Program-made: the position numbers and the translations under genes
Source of the DNA: Homalodisca vitripennis
Lineage: Eukaryota > Arthropoda > Insecta > Hemiptera > Cicadellidae
DNA length: 64,000 nucleotides
Direction: 5' to 3'
Assembly (NCBI RefSeq): GCF_021130785.1
Contig: NC_060214.1
Location: forward strand, 41,585,001-41,649,000
Part shown: positions 20,458 through 31,193 of the stretch, piece by piece
How the letters are laid out: each line of letters begins with the position of its first letter
Numbering within the stretch: position 1 is the first letter of the stretch
Notes under the pieces: generated by a model
The model's input: the letters and a program-made list of their open reading frames with translations, nothing else
What the model was told of the DNA's origin: nothing
The model's database searches: none

Positions 20458-20859
20458 AATTAATCAATACACATAGGAAATATTGGGGTTTGACTATTTT
20501 TTTAATATACACGGCGAACGACAACAATTAATGTCAAAACATTGGAAGAACTTGACCTTAAGGATTTCTGATTTCAATTAGATGAAAACTGTGTTAAAAT
20601 AGACGCAAATAATGTTAAGATTATTTGTTAGCATCTAAATGCGCCCAATTACTATGAAATTGCTGACTAGAATTCTGATATTATAGCCCCTAAACTTTCA
20701 CGGCCTCTATAACCCATTGCACATTGAGAAGAATGATATAATACTCATCTATCATAGACAGTGATCTTCGAAAACTTAATAGATTGTGAAACAAATCATT
20801 AACTTATGAAGGTTACATGGAAATAGCTTATTCCGTTTGGGTTATTTTGTTGCGGGCAA

Positions 20860-21090
20860 TGAGTGAGACGGCCTGAATAAATTTGAAAATAAATTACTTT
20901 GTTCCGCCAGTGAAAGTTCGATACTTTACCCGATAGACCTTCTTTGATCACCAAAGAGACCAATCAAGATGATCAGAAGTAATCGAGTCTTCCTTTGATC
21001 TGCTATTACCGACTCAAAGGACTTTTTGTTTACCTTATTCTAATAGCGATGTTCAGTTCTTAGAGTTAAGGAAAATGTAACTGTCTCCTT
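20860..21090 (-). repeat. Dispersed repeat family, copy 2 (inverted)
   Basis: The reverse complement matches 17,520-17,760 over AACATCGCTATTAGAATAAG, CGGTAATAGCAGATCAAAGG, GATTACTTCTGATCATCTTG and GTCTCTTTGGTGATCAAAG. Divergence is moderate. Copies 1 and 2 lie in opposite orientation about 3.3 kb apart. Confidence 0.6.
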
Positions 21091-21771
21091 AAATGTAAAT
21101 CAATACTTTAGTATACGAGGAAATACTTTATTTCTCTGTATAATTTATCATTTATCTTGGGAAATAATGTGACATATAAGGATTCTTTAATCTGAATATT
21201 GTATTAATAGGAAAAGAGTTTTCAGTATTGGTAAAACTAACTCACAGTAACAATTCACATAATATTACTCGAAAGTCTGTTGTTATTTCATATAATACCA
21301 TAGAATTAGATATCCATATTAGTATTGATAATATATTAACAGTAAAACAAAATCTGTTCAAACAATGAATACTTACTGGCACATAATAGCACAATTAATA
21401 ATACAGTAAGTGAATTTTTGTAAATATTACCGAGTTTTGGCTATATATATATAATATGAAGTGTTCTTTTAACTCTTATTTAATGTTATAGTATTATGAT
21501 TATTATATTTAATAATATAACAAAATACCATCTCTGACGTTTAGTTTTAACGTCCTGTATGTATGATCTTCGTTTAAATGGAAACATTGCAGGACTACTT
21601 AACTTAAAAAAAAATAGAGAATAACGTAAAAATGTAATTGACTAACAATAACGATAATCTGAATAACAATAAACATATGTTTTATGCTTCTCGTAATTCA
21701 TAAAACATTACAGTCATGGATAATTGTAAATCCTACACACATTTTATATGACTTTGTGACTTATAATAGGG

Positions 21772-21801
21772 TTCTCTCTCTCTCCCTCTCTCTCTGTCTC
21801 T
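21772..21801. repeat. CT-rich microsatellite
   Basis: TCTCTCTCTCTCCCTCTCTC-type tract of about 30 bp. Confidence 0.8.
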
Positions 21802-23524
21802 ATGTCAATACAAGTTTAGACCATAATAAAATCTCTTACACCTGAATGTCCGGCCATTATTTGGTCACGTGTCTATCCCGTTTTATCATCGAAGTTGACT
21901 TATCCCCCATTCTGGCTCAGTCTAAGGTAAGGAAGGTTCCACAGCTCTAACCTCTCTGGTTTTTTTTAAGGAAGTGAACAATCAATGTTGCATGCACCAC
22001 ACCATTACGAATGAAAATAAAATTTAGACTGCACTTTTAAATTTTGTAGCTCAAGCTGGAAACACGTTTGAGTAAAGTTTCAAAATAATTTTAACCAAGC
22101 ATACTCAAAAAGTGTAAAAAATATTGTTCTAAATCAGTGTAAACCAAATCTGTCCTAAATTATTATATAACTGGAATGTAATTTTCCCACCAGTCTGTGA
22201 TAAAATCCAATAATAAAAAAATCAAATTTTCTATGGAATACAAATTTGAAATTTATCATACAATTTAATAACACTAGTTAAATCAAAGAAAAGAAAAATT
22301 GTATTCTACGCTGGCTACATAGGCTATAGAACTAAATCCATGATATCATCATATACACTAAATTCAGTAAGTCATATACGTATAAAATTAGTTTAATCAA
22401 AATAACTCAGTTTACAACAATTGTTTCGGTTGGGTTTGTAAGTTTTCTATAGAATAGTGACATAGTAACGTAACTGATTATTTTACTCACGAAAATAAAG
22501 AAGAAATATGAGTATACGAAATTGCAGCTTATGCGAGAAGAAAAAGCAATAATAATTTATACGTATATTCACCAAGTTTAAGAGGAACAGTTGTGGTAAA
22601 TATCGCTCAGTTTTCTACTCGGACAATAAATAAGGTTGAGGTGAAAGAATGCAAATTCGCTGCAACTTCGAGAGAAAGCAATATCCGGACTTCAGTCCTC
22701 GTGATTCTTTTCCTTTAGCTCTTGGACTCTAATAATTGTGACTTAATTGTTGGCGATACTTATAAAAAGTCTCGGCGGTGGTTTATCGTTTTCTAAATAT
22801 CTGCAGCCTTGAATGTTATCTGCTACTAGATTGTATTTCCGGGAGGACAGTTGTATTATATCTGCACATTGATCAAAAATATCATCAAGTCTTACTTTGT
22901 GTTCATTTATCTATTTGGCGAAGGACATTAAATGGTGATGAAACTGAAATAACATATTATTTGAATAACGTTATTTGAATAACGTTATCAATTAAAGAAA
23001 ATACACAGTTATTATTTATTCAGGAAGAAAGTTTGAAATACATTTACTTACTATCTGATTGCACTATAGATGGTGTCACAAGAAAAATAGAATGAGTCAA
23101 ATAACAATTTTTCAACTAACGCGATTTTTATAAAACAGACATACTTTAACAAAACTATAAATGTAACTGTCTTTCCTGTCAAGCTCCAGCCACTTGGTAT
23201 GGAAACATTTTAATTACATCCATGCCATAAAACGTCTGTGGACATTTTCATTCAAACCCATTTACCTACATGATTTCCGGACTGGTTATAAGAAAAACAT
23301 GTATTTTTTATCCGTAAAAAGACACGCACTATCACTTAGTCTATTTTTTGTGTACTTACAGAATTATGGCTTTATGGAAAATATGTAATAAAAATACAAA
23401 AACCTTATTAATATAATTTCCGGATAATTAGGTTATGTAAACGATCAGCCAAAATCCATAACATCGTCAAAAAAGGCTTGCCATGTATAAATAAATAGAT
23501 GCAAAATTTCAAGTACATTGCTCA

Positions 23525-23715
23525 ATTCTCGTTGCTATCGTTGTTACTCGTAAGCAAAATATAAAAATATTCCATAATGCTTGGAAAAAGTGTGTAGAGT
23601 GACACGCACCGTATTCGATCTCGATTTGTCTATAATGAAATGAAGCTTCATGCCAAAAGTTCAAGTCTATAGATCAGTTCGTTCTCGAGATGACGTGAGA
23701 ACACACTGACGGGCA
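23525..23715. repeat. Dispersed repeat, modules A (minus) and C (plus)
   Basis: TTCTCGTTGCTATCGTTGTTAC at 23,525 is the reverse complement of the module A core (GTAACAACGATAGCAACGAG). Module C follows at about 23,652 as TTCAAGTCTATAGATCAGTT and TTCTCGAGATGACGTGAG. The opposite orientation suggests either a rearranged copy or two separate insertions. Confidence 0.45.
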
Positions 23716-23984
23716 GAAGAGACATTTTCAGCGCACTTATTTGATGTGGGCTTTGCTAACACTCATCTGGCTAGACGAAGAAAGAAATTAGTTTATACAA
23801 AAAACACTGGAGTAACTACCATATAAATCTCTCTAAGAATATTTTTTTACGTTATGAGTAAGTTAAAACTTCAAGCAAATGTTTTTATCTTATTAAAAGT
23901 TACAGAGAGAAATAATTTTTTGCATAGTGTAACAGGTGTGTCTGGACAATCTGAGTATAATACGATTGTAATCAAGTAGACCGT

Positions 23985-24120
23985 TTGAGATCAGACGAGC
24001 AATGAAAGATACTTGCAGAATTTCGATTACTGCTGATTTGTTCCTTTCGTGACCAAAACTGTTCATAGGGAAAAGGATCCTATTTCTCTGTAGCATGAGA
24101 AACCAATTTACTTTCAAACC
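23985..24120 (+). repeat. Dispersed repeat family, copy 3 (partial)
   Basis: TTTCGATTACTGCTGAT and the following GT-rich words, then a CAATTTACTTTCAAA-like end, resemble copies 1 and 2. It is shorter and more diverged. Confidence 0.4.
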
Positions 24121-25152
24121 GTTTCACTGCGCATTATTCGTTTGTAAGAATGTAACGACATTGATTTAGTTTTTAACCACACTGAAACGATTGTTCTTGT
24201 TTTACCTTTCTTATTATGATCTACCATTTACTTTTTGATTAATGATATACACATTTTACGTAAAAGAACATTGTGTTTTGTACAATATTATGTCTGATAC
24301 TGCCGTACTAACCACAGACCGTACTAACCATGCTGTAGTAGAGTGATAACGTCACTCGTGCGGGTGATATCACTAGCAGCTTAAGATGGGATGATCTTAA
24401 TAGATCGGCAAGTCGAACAGTGGAAGAATGAACGCTGTCCAAAGCGTCAATGTTGAATTCGCGGATCAAAAAGAAATCTTGATTGCGATTGGTAAAAATC
24501 TGCTAATAAAAGTTCTAGTTTTGCGAAAAAATGTCTTCATTGCCACTGGGAGGCTTGTATATTCCAACAACCGTTAATTTCGATGCTTCTCTTTAAATTT
24601 TGATATCGGCTCCTTGAAAATCTTTTTTGGATGTTTGTTTCATTTAAACATTGAAGCTTTTAAATTTTGTTTAAAAAATATTGTCATACCAACTCCTTTC
24701 GATTAATGTCGGCAGTACGCGTTTGCCAGGTTAAAATTTAGAATTTTACAAAGATCTTTGTTTTCCCTGTTGAAACCGCTGTTAGTTTTAATGCAATCAT
24801 TACAATTTTCCACTTTTATTAAGAATGTTTAATCCTATTATAAGTTGCAAAGTGAACCTTGTAATTAGAAAAACATATGGTTATATAGTTTTATTTATAC
24901 GTACGGATAACTATTGCCTCTGCTTGTGAGCGTCCCTTCTCCCCGTGGTAAAGCGATGAAACGATAGCCCGACCATTTACCGAATAGCAATAAACTGTTT
25001 CTAGGGACCCTACTCTCCAACGAAGGACTAAATTGACAAACCCAAAAAATCAGAAACAAACAAATTCAAATTTTTCTGTTTAGAACCAATGTCGGCTGCT
25101 TCATCAAAATGCCCAATTGGCTACTAACGAACTGGATGAAATTCATCTCTTT

Positions 25153-26022
25153 TGCGAAGATATGAGCCGATTTGCTTATCATCACTTCTGCATGGAAAAC
25201 TCGTGCAGTATGCTTATGACACAACTTTTTACTTCAGTGGTAAGTCAAAGACGGCTGTGGAACAACAGGCTTTTGTTGCCCTCAACAACTGTGTCCAGTA
25301 CTTTTAAAGTCTCAGTCTGACAACAAATTCTTCTAAATCAAACTTTTTCGATTATTTATTGCACTCTGTAGAATCAGTAAACGGCCCGGGCATAATTCTA
25401 GCAGATTCCATGATAGAATAAGTCTATGCCTCGTAGTTCCTCGGTATACACTTAGATGAAGGTTTGACATTGAATTCACACATTCGGTTTACGAAAAATG
25501 GTTTTCAGGCATTTATTTTTTGAAGTCCCTAGCCAAATACTGCCCTGATCAAGTACTGATGACTGCGTATTATGGCATGATTTATCCAAACCTTTCCTAA
25601 GAACTGATTTTGTGGGGGCGGTGCGTAAACAATCAATTTTTAAAAGCTTTTTCAAATTGCAAAAGAAAGCGATTCGAACTATCACAAAAATAAATTTCAG
25701 AGAATTCTGCAAACAAGCTTTCAATTAATTGCAACTGTTGCCTCTGCCGAGTCTCTAAACGAAACGAATATGTTCTGTAAGTTAAGATGTGTCCTGATAA
25801 GGGGCCGAGACAGAGACAGCTACCATACTGAAAGACACAGAACGGTTGCTTATAAGCACTTGCCTCACAGGTTGGTGTTCATTAAAAAAACAGATTGCCA
25901 GATTCCATCAAACGTGCCACAACGCCCAAAAGCGTTAATAATTCGCCTTAAATGCTTTTTAGTGTCATTTTATAATGTCGGCGAATTTATGGCAAACAAC
26001 TTGAAGACCGATCATTTATAAA
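25153..26022 (+). pseudogene. Non-LTR retrotransposon reverse transcriptase remnant
   Basis: Decayed RT sequence spread over several frames. At about 25,196 one frame reads GKLVQYAYDTTFYFSGKSK, where YAYD stands in place of the catalytic YADD, so the first aspartate of the pair is lost. Next come [16 protein letters not shown] (about 25,440), [20 protein letters not shown] (about 25,525) and FKLQKKAIRTITKINFRE (about 25,655). The C-terminal part (25,770-26,021) ends VGEFMANN. Several stops and frameshifts separate these blocks. Their order and wording fit the RT thumb and C-terminus of a Jockey-like element. The 5' endonuclease part and the GVPQGS block are missing. Confidence 0.75.
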
Positions 26023-26190
26023 ACTGACCCCGACGTTGAAAGTGGTTAGAATTGGCATATAAATGAGAATGAAAGAATGTCAAAATTTTATGTAAGAATG
26101 AATATTGTGGTATAAGAGACAAAATTATTTTAATTAAATTTTAAGATGTTTGCTATATGTTTTAGAAATAAACAATTTGACTTTGATATA
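26023..26190 (+). other. Likely 3' UTR of the decayed non-LTR element
   Basis: AT-rich tail after the last RT block, with AATAAA at about 26,166. The exact end is uncertain and no poly-A run is preserved. Confidence 0.35.
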
Positions 26191-27329
26191 TCTTTAATAG
26201 GCATAGATTATCTTATACTGTGCAGTACATTTCTCGCTAGTCCCTGTAGGTTAAAAGCGGAGAAAACCTAGGATCAAATCCATAGCGTGCATAATTAATG
26301 CGAATACTTTGTGGTTAGATAGAGTTTAGCCAAAACTGACGTATACATTCTGCAGACCAAGTAGACCCCGCAGCCTATAGCTTTGTACTGAAGGAGGTGA
26401 AATTAGGTGAGCCAAGACTTCATGTTTTGTTTGTTTCAATATTAAAAATGTCTACAATTTACAAGGGTAATTAAAGTACATTGGGTACGCAATAATCAAG
26501 TATTGTAAAGGACACATATCTCAAAATCCGTACTTTACTGCATTAGTTTCGTGTAATGTGTAGAGAGAGCCGAAAAATTCTCAAAATCTCTTTACATATT
26601 TTTTATTTGCATTTATTTTTTTCCAGTTTAAATACCAATTCATTATGAAAGATCTACAGGAGGATACTTTCTCGTATTGATACCAAAGTTTTTTATTAAT
26701 AAACTTCAAATTAAAATCAGAATTCAATTAAATAAACATTATACCAGTAGAAATTTATTTACATTCAATCATCATATACATACACAACCTTGTAAAAGCT
26801 TTCTAAAGATATTTTTTGTAATTAAGTAAATACAATTAAAGTTAACTTTTTGATTACAAATGTAAATCAAACTAAAACATTATCTTATAAAACATGAATA
26901 AAATATAAATGTATAATTTTATCTGAAATAAAATTATTCTTTATCTCGTGTAAGTGAAGAATAATAAAACAACTAAAAAGTAACTGAGAAATTCTACATA
27001 ACACGTGTGTCATTTCCTGTTACTGTTGGTACATATTCAAATTTAAAACTGTAATTAAACTATATTTCACCTAAAATGTTTACAAAAAACTTGACACCAT
27101 GATGGATTAAATTTATTTTGACAGTTTTTCCTTAAACTTCTTTGAATGAAAACTAACTAATATGAAAATTGAAAAAGTTTCTTGAAACACTTTTACAACT
27201 TACTCTCTCTTGTAAACTTTTGTCAATTATTTAGTAATTTCCCAATCTTATTATTATCTTTGTTTCAAAATATTAAAATAATCCCTGTAAAAGAAAGCTA
27301 AGATTTACTTGACAACAGATTTTCCATAA
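26191..27329. other. AT-rich noncoding DNA
   Basis: No gene is seen. A GGATCAAATCC at about 26,269 resembles a tRNA B box but lacks a convincing partner A box. Confidence 0.6.
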
Positions 27330-27341
27330 GAAAATCGTAAT

Positions 27342-28502
27342 TTGACTATAAAAGATCTCCTGGTGCTACATAACTATGTCACATCTGCATTTTCCAGGCG
27401 GAGGCAGGTCGATTGCATACTGCTCGACTTCTCAAAGGCGTTTGATAGAGTCAACCACAATCTTCTCATTTCTAAACTGAGAGGCTATGGTATAACGGGA
27501 TCTCTACTGGAGTGGCTGTCAAGTTACCTGACTAATCGGGGAATGATTGTGAAGTTTGCCGGCTCTTACTCTGAAATGTTTCCAGCCCCGTCTGGTGTTC
27601 CGCAGGGCTCGCATTTGGCTCCTCTCCTTTTCAGTCTTTTCATTAATGATATTTGCGAAGTTATCTCTACGGGTTGTCTCATGTTCGCTGATGACATCAA
27701 GATATTTGTCGAAGTGAACTCTCCTGAGGACTGTCAGCGACTACAGGATACTTTAGATCATATCGTAGCCTGGTGTCAGCGGAATGGGATGGACCTGAAT
27801 GCTGATAAAAGTGCTGTACTCACGTACTCCCGGCTGGACTCACCCACTGTATTCAACTACACTCTCTTCGGCTCCTCACTAAATAAAGTCTGCAGTTTTA
27901 AGGACCTTGGGGTCGTTATGTCTCATGATCTCAGTCCGTGGAATCATATCTCATGCATATGCAGCAAGGCCAATTCACTAATGGGATTCCTATGCAGAAC
28001 ATCGAAAGACTTTCAATCCCCAACTACATTGACAACACTGTTCAAAACCTTAGTGCGTCCGATCCTAGAATTTTCATCTGTTGTTTGGTGTCCCTACCTG
28101 ACAGGGCACATTGATACTCTTGAGCGGGTGCAGATCAGATTCTTGAGGCTCATCGGACTGCGTCTTGGCTATCAGTTCCTGGAGACGCCTGTTGACTGTT
28201 TGAGGATCTCCCTTGGCCTTCCACATTTGGCGACTAGAAGAAGGATGGCGGACATCTTGATTCTTCATAAGATTGTTAACGGTGCTCTAGACTGCCCTCG
28301 TCTTCTCTCTCTTCTCGAGTTTCGAATTCCGACATCCACTCGTTCCGGGGACATCTTTTTCAAGAGGGCACTTCCTTCTCTTTACAGCTACCACAGCTGT
28401 ATTCCCAGACTTATGAGAGAAGGTAATGAGGTTTCAGGTGGTGTGGAATTTTTTGGATCCTCTTATCAGTCATTTCGATCGTGCTTGGGGAAGCTACTAT
28501 GA
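27342..28502 (+). CDS. Reverse transcriptase, C-terminal two-thirds
   Basis: About 386 codons without interruption. The frame is open from 27,330 and has no native start, since the 5' end is truncated; the first triplet is TTG. Motifs in order: LLDFSKAFDRVNHN (residues 28-40) with the first catalytic aspartate, SGVPQGSHLAPLLFSLFIND (84-103), and FADDIKIF (115-122), the catalytic box in the form usual for Jockey and CR1 groups. FKDLGVVM and the LEFSSVVWCPY thumb region come next, then a C-terminal tail LATRRRMADILILHKIVNG. The role in the family is copying element RNA at a nicked target. The N-terminal apurinic-type endonuclease is absent, so the copy cannot move on its own. Confidence 0.85.
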   Translation: MTIKDLLVLHNYVTSAFSRRRQVDCILLDFSKAFDRVNHNLLISKLRGYGITGSLLEWLSSYLTNRGMIVKFAGSYSEMFPAPSGVPQGSHLAPLLFSLFINDICEVISTGCLMFADDIKIFVEVNSPEDCQRLQDTLDHIVAWCQRNGMDLNADKSAVLTYSRLDSPTVFNYTLFGSSLNKVCSFKDLGVVMSHDLSPWNHISCICSKANSLMGFLCRTSKDFQSPTTLTTLFKTLVRPILEFSSVVWCPYLTGHIDTLERVQIRFLRLIGLRLGYQFLETPVDCLRISLGLPHLATRRRMADILILHKIVNGALDCPRLLSLLEFRIPTSTRSGDIFFKRALPSLYSYHSCIPRLMREGNEVSGGVEFFGSSYQSFRSCLGKLL

Positions 28503-28514
28503 CGGGCAACTAGT

Positions 28515-28596
28515 TCTTAATTTGTTGTTGTTTAGCTGTTTACTGTTATTATTATTGTGTTCATATTATATACGTGTTATTATTGTTGTCCAGATT

Positions 28597-28644
<48 letters not shown>

Positions 28645-28990
28645 TATATTGACCCTAAAGTAACCCACCATTATTATTTTTATTATATAATTTTTGTTGT
28701 TTAGCTGTTTCTGTTGTTATTATTATTGTGTCAGATTTATACATGTTATTACTGTTGTTCAGATTATATAAATATCATCTCACTATAGACCATAATGTAA
28801 CTCGCCATTATTATTATATAACTTTTGTTGTTAGCTGTTTCCGTTGTTATTATTATTGTGTTCAGATTCTATACGTGTATTATTGTTATATAATTTTTGT
28901 TATTTAGCTGCTACTTTTATTATTATCTCGCCCAGACTCTTTACGTATTATTATATTATTATTGTTGTTAACTTGCAATAATTATTGTTG
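28515..28990 (+). repeat. Degenerate tandem repeats in the non-LTR 3' UTR
   Basis: A unit with TTTTTGTTGTTTAGCTGTT, then GTTATTATTATTGTGTTCAG and ATACGTGTTATTATTGTTG, recurs. TTTAGCTG lies at about 28,531, 28,700, 28,830 and 28,903. Spacing varies because one unit contains a (TA)n tract and another carries extra sequence. Confidence 0.6.
28599..28649. repeat. (TA)n microsatellite
   Basis: About 50 bp of nearly pure TA within the non-LTR 3' UTR. Confidence 0.95.
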
Positions 28991-29324
28991 TTCAGATTCC
29001 ATGGATATCATTACACTCATCATAAACCTTATTTAAATCACCATAATCCTTTATGGTATTATTGTTATTTTTTCTCTGATTGTGTTTTGATTTTGTTGTT
29101 TTGATTTATATTAAGTAAAATGCTTGGTTATGGATAGCTGCCAACTTTGTTATAAGTTATGTTGTACAAAATGGTTTACCGTTGAAATAAATAAATAAAA
29201 TAAAATAAACTTAAAAAAATTTCACTTACATTAAATGAAATTTTGTAGAAAAAATGAACAACTGGGAAAAATACCAATGAACACCGCTTAACACTATAAA
29301 AACGCCTAGATGCCCCGTGTCGGA

Positions 29325-29420
29325 GGATTTTATACCGACCCCTTCCCTAAATAAAAATACCTCGTCATCGACGCCCTTGATTGGCCTCCAGCTATCCAAT
29401 CACAGGGCTAGAGAAATTAA
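29325..29420 (-). promoter_or_regulatory. Promoter-like GC-richer patch (CCAAT and TATA)
   Basis: On the minus strand CCAAT (complement of 29,380-29,384) lies about 46 bp upstream of TATAAAA (complement of 29,328-29,334). A second CCAAT box lies on the plus strand at 29,396. The patch is unusually rich in CpG for this window. It could be the core promoter of an old LTR or of a host transcript; no gene follows downstream on that strand apart from the antisense non-LTR element. Confidence 0.25.
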
Positions 29421-30084
29421 TTGTCAACTGCACAACCCCTATTGCAAATAGTTATCTAAGTCGACTTACAGATAAACCGCTGTCCATGCCTACATTCGCG
29501 TACCCTTTCTTGAGAAACTAAATTATTAAATTTATCAATGTTTGACAAATGCACTTACATCCATAAATATTTTAATGTATATATATATTCTACCATTCTT
29601 ATTTTTTTATTACATAGGCAATTTATTATTTGCCTACATTGCAAAAGCCACACAATATATAAAACTTTACAGAGTTGAGTTTTAGTGATTATTAGGACAC
29701 TACTGCCTTAAAGGTAGAACGTCAGTTCGCATACTTTATTTCATTATAACTAAACAATCCAGAGATTTTCATTGAGACTTTAGAAAATGTTAAGCATTAT
29801 TTAAGTGCTTTTGAAGTAACTTTAATAATTCATTACTTTTTGGGAATATTCAAAAAATAAATTTTTGCTATAAAGCCTGACTTAATTGAATTATCAAAAT
29901 TGTTTCCAGAATTTAGTCAAAGAGGACAGAGAAATTATGTTCTTTCTAAGTAGCCTAAACGATATTACTTTGATTATTTTTGGGAATGAAAATATAACAA
30001 GTTATAAAAGAATTGAACAAAGAATGATATAAGTGGAATTCAACGTAGAGAATATTTAAACATAAAACATTCATTCCAAAGTAA

Positions 30085-30215
30085 CAGGAGAAATCAGCGG
30101 CAATTTCAGTACAAAGGGCTGATGGCGCCTTAAGCCGTATCCGGGCTTAGCCCTTTGTGGTGGTCGTCTCTTAGGGGATGGATTTTCCCTTGACTTACTC
30201 CCAGTTACAAGAAAT
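30085..30215 (-). repeat. Dispersed repeat, partner of 19,615-19,720
   Basis: On the minus strand: GGGAAAATCCATCCCCTAAG, CAAAGGGCTAAGCC, and GGCTTAAGGCGCCATCAGCC. The order is the same as near 19.6 kb. A 90-codon minus-strand frame runs through it, but the second copy has a stop in the equivalent place, so coding is unlikely. Confidence 0.55.
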
Positions 30216-30591
30216 TGCAACGATTGACTTTGTATCATATCTATTTTATACTTCAAACTATGTCCATCAGTAATACGAAAATGCGATTGTAGAGTTAGAA
30301 GTTTAGCTATAAATTCATTGGAATTTGTATTTTTCCCTATCAACGACGGAGTATTAAAAGAAATTGATGCATTTTCAGGGTATTAGTATCTGTATAGTTA
30401 TAGAACCATTATAAAAATATGCTATGCCCATAAATATTTCAGAAAACGAGAATTTATTATAATTTTGACATGTACCGATAACGAGAAAATTGCTTTATAA
30501 CTTTTGATGTTAATACAGTGTATATAGTTCTTTATTTAAAAAATGAAGGAAAGACCGATTGTATTTTAAGCCTTATTTTACTTATGGGCCA

Positions 30592-30736
30592 CTGGCCTGT
30601 TCTTGTGTGTGCAGATTCTTCAGGGGATCTTATCAACTGAATAAGTAGGAAAGTAGATGCAGTACACGGGTCACAGACACAATTTGAACCCGCAATATCT
30701 CTACCTCAGATCCTAACTCTGACGTCTTAGGCGTGT
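30592..30736 (-). repeat. Possible tRNA-derived SINE
   Basis: On the minus strand GGTTCAAATT (complement of 30,681-30,690) is a good RNA polymerase III B box, preceded by AGGATCTGAGGTAGAGATAT. The A box is not convincing. The piece directly abuts an RT fragment in the opposite orientation. Confidence 0.35.
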
Positions 30737-31193
30737 GGGAACACTAAGAACGTTGTACTGTTCAATGGTAAGGCCGATTTGTCGAATATGTCTCTGTAGT
30801 GTGTCCCCGCACCAGTCAATCTTGATAAATGACCTTGAAAAGATTCAAACCAAGTTTCTACGTTATATGGGCGTCCGAACTGGCTTCCTGTACAGAGAGG
30901 TACCTGTGGACCGTTTGGCTGAAGCGCTGTGTCTTTCACCATTGGCAACCAGAAGAAAAATCCAAGATCTAATTTTTTAAAATAAAATCATCAATGGTCT
31001 GATTGATTGCCCTGAGTTGCTGGAACGTGTGTTTTTTCGTCTGCCTTCTCATACACGATCCAGATAACTTTTTTGTACATTCCATCATGTGACTAACTAT
31101 GAAATGAACAGCGCCATAGTAAGGATGCAACGTCTTGGAAACTCATTGTCTAAAGAGTTGGACTTCTTCTTCATGTCGGAGGCTACTTTATGA
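30735..31193 (+). pseudogene. Non-LTR reverse transcriptase, C-terminal fragment
   Basis: The frame reads LEKIQTKFLRYMGVRTGFLY, then LSPLATRRKIQDLI, NKIINGLIDCPELLERV and LGNSLSKELDFFF. It lines up with the C-terminus of the RT at 27.3-28.5 kb (LERVQIRFLRLIGLRLGYQF, LATRRRMADILILHKIVNGA, FRIPTSTRS), so it is a related but distinct family. There are two in-frame stops (30,978-30,980 and 31,065-31,067), and the frame ends at TGA 31,191. The catalytic domain is absent, so only about 150 codons of thumb and tail remain. It is an old, heavily 5'-truncated insertion. Confidence 0.75.

Larger units (their letters stand above)
16284..25152. other. AT-rich noncoding DNA with dispersed repeats
   Basis: Almost 9 kb without a supported gene. 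It contains dispersed repeats near 17.5, 19.6, 20.9, 23.5 and 24.0 kb, a CT-rich tract (21,772-21,801), a (TA)n tract (20,201-20,220), and one GC-richer short open frame at 20,305. All are listed separately. The rest shows no recognisable structure. Confidence 0.6.
27330..29213 (+). mobile_element. Jockey/CR1-like non-LTR retrotransposon, 5'-truncated
   Basis: RT coding sequence starts abruptly at about 27,345 with no endonuclease domain before it, the usual outcome of incomplete target-primed reverse transcription. A 3' UTR of about 700 bp follows and ends in AAATAAATAAAATAAAATAA at about 29,190-29,212, a typical simple-repeat tail. The single open RT frame suggests a fairly recent insertion compared with the RT remnants at 25.2 and 30.7 kb. 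Confidence 0.8.
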
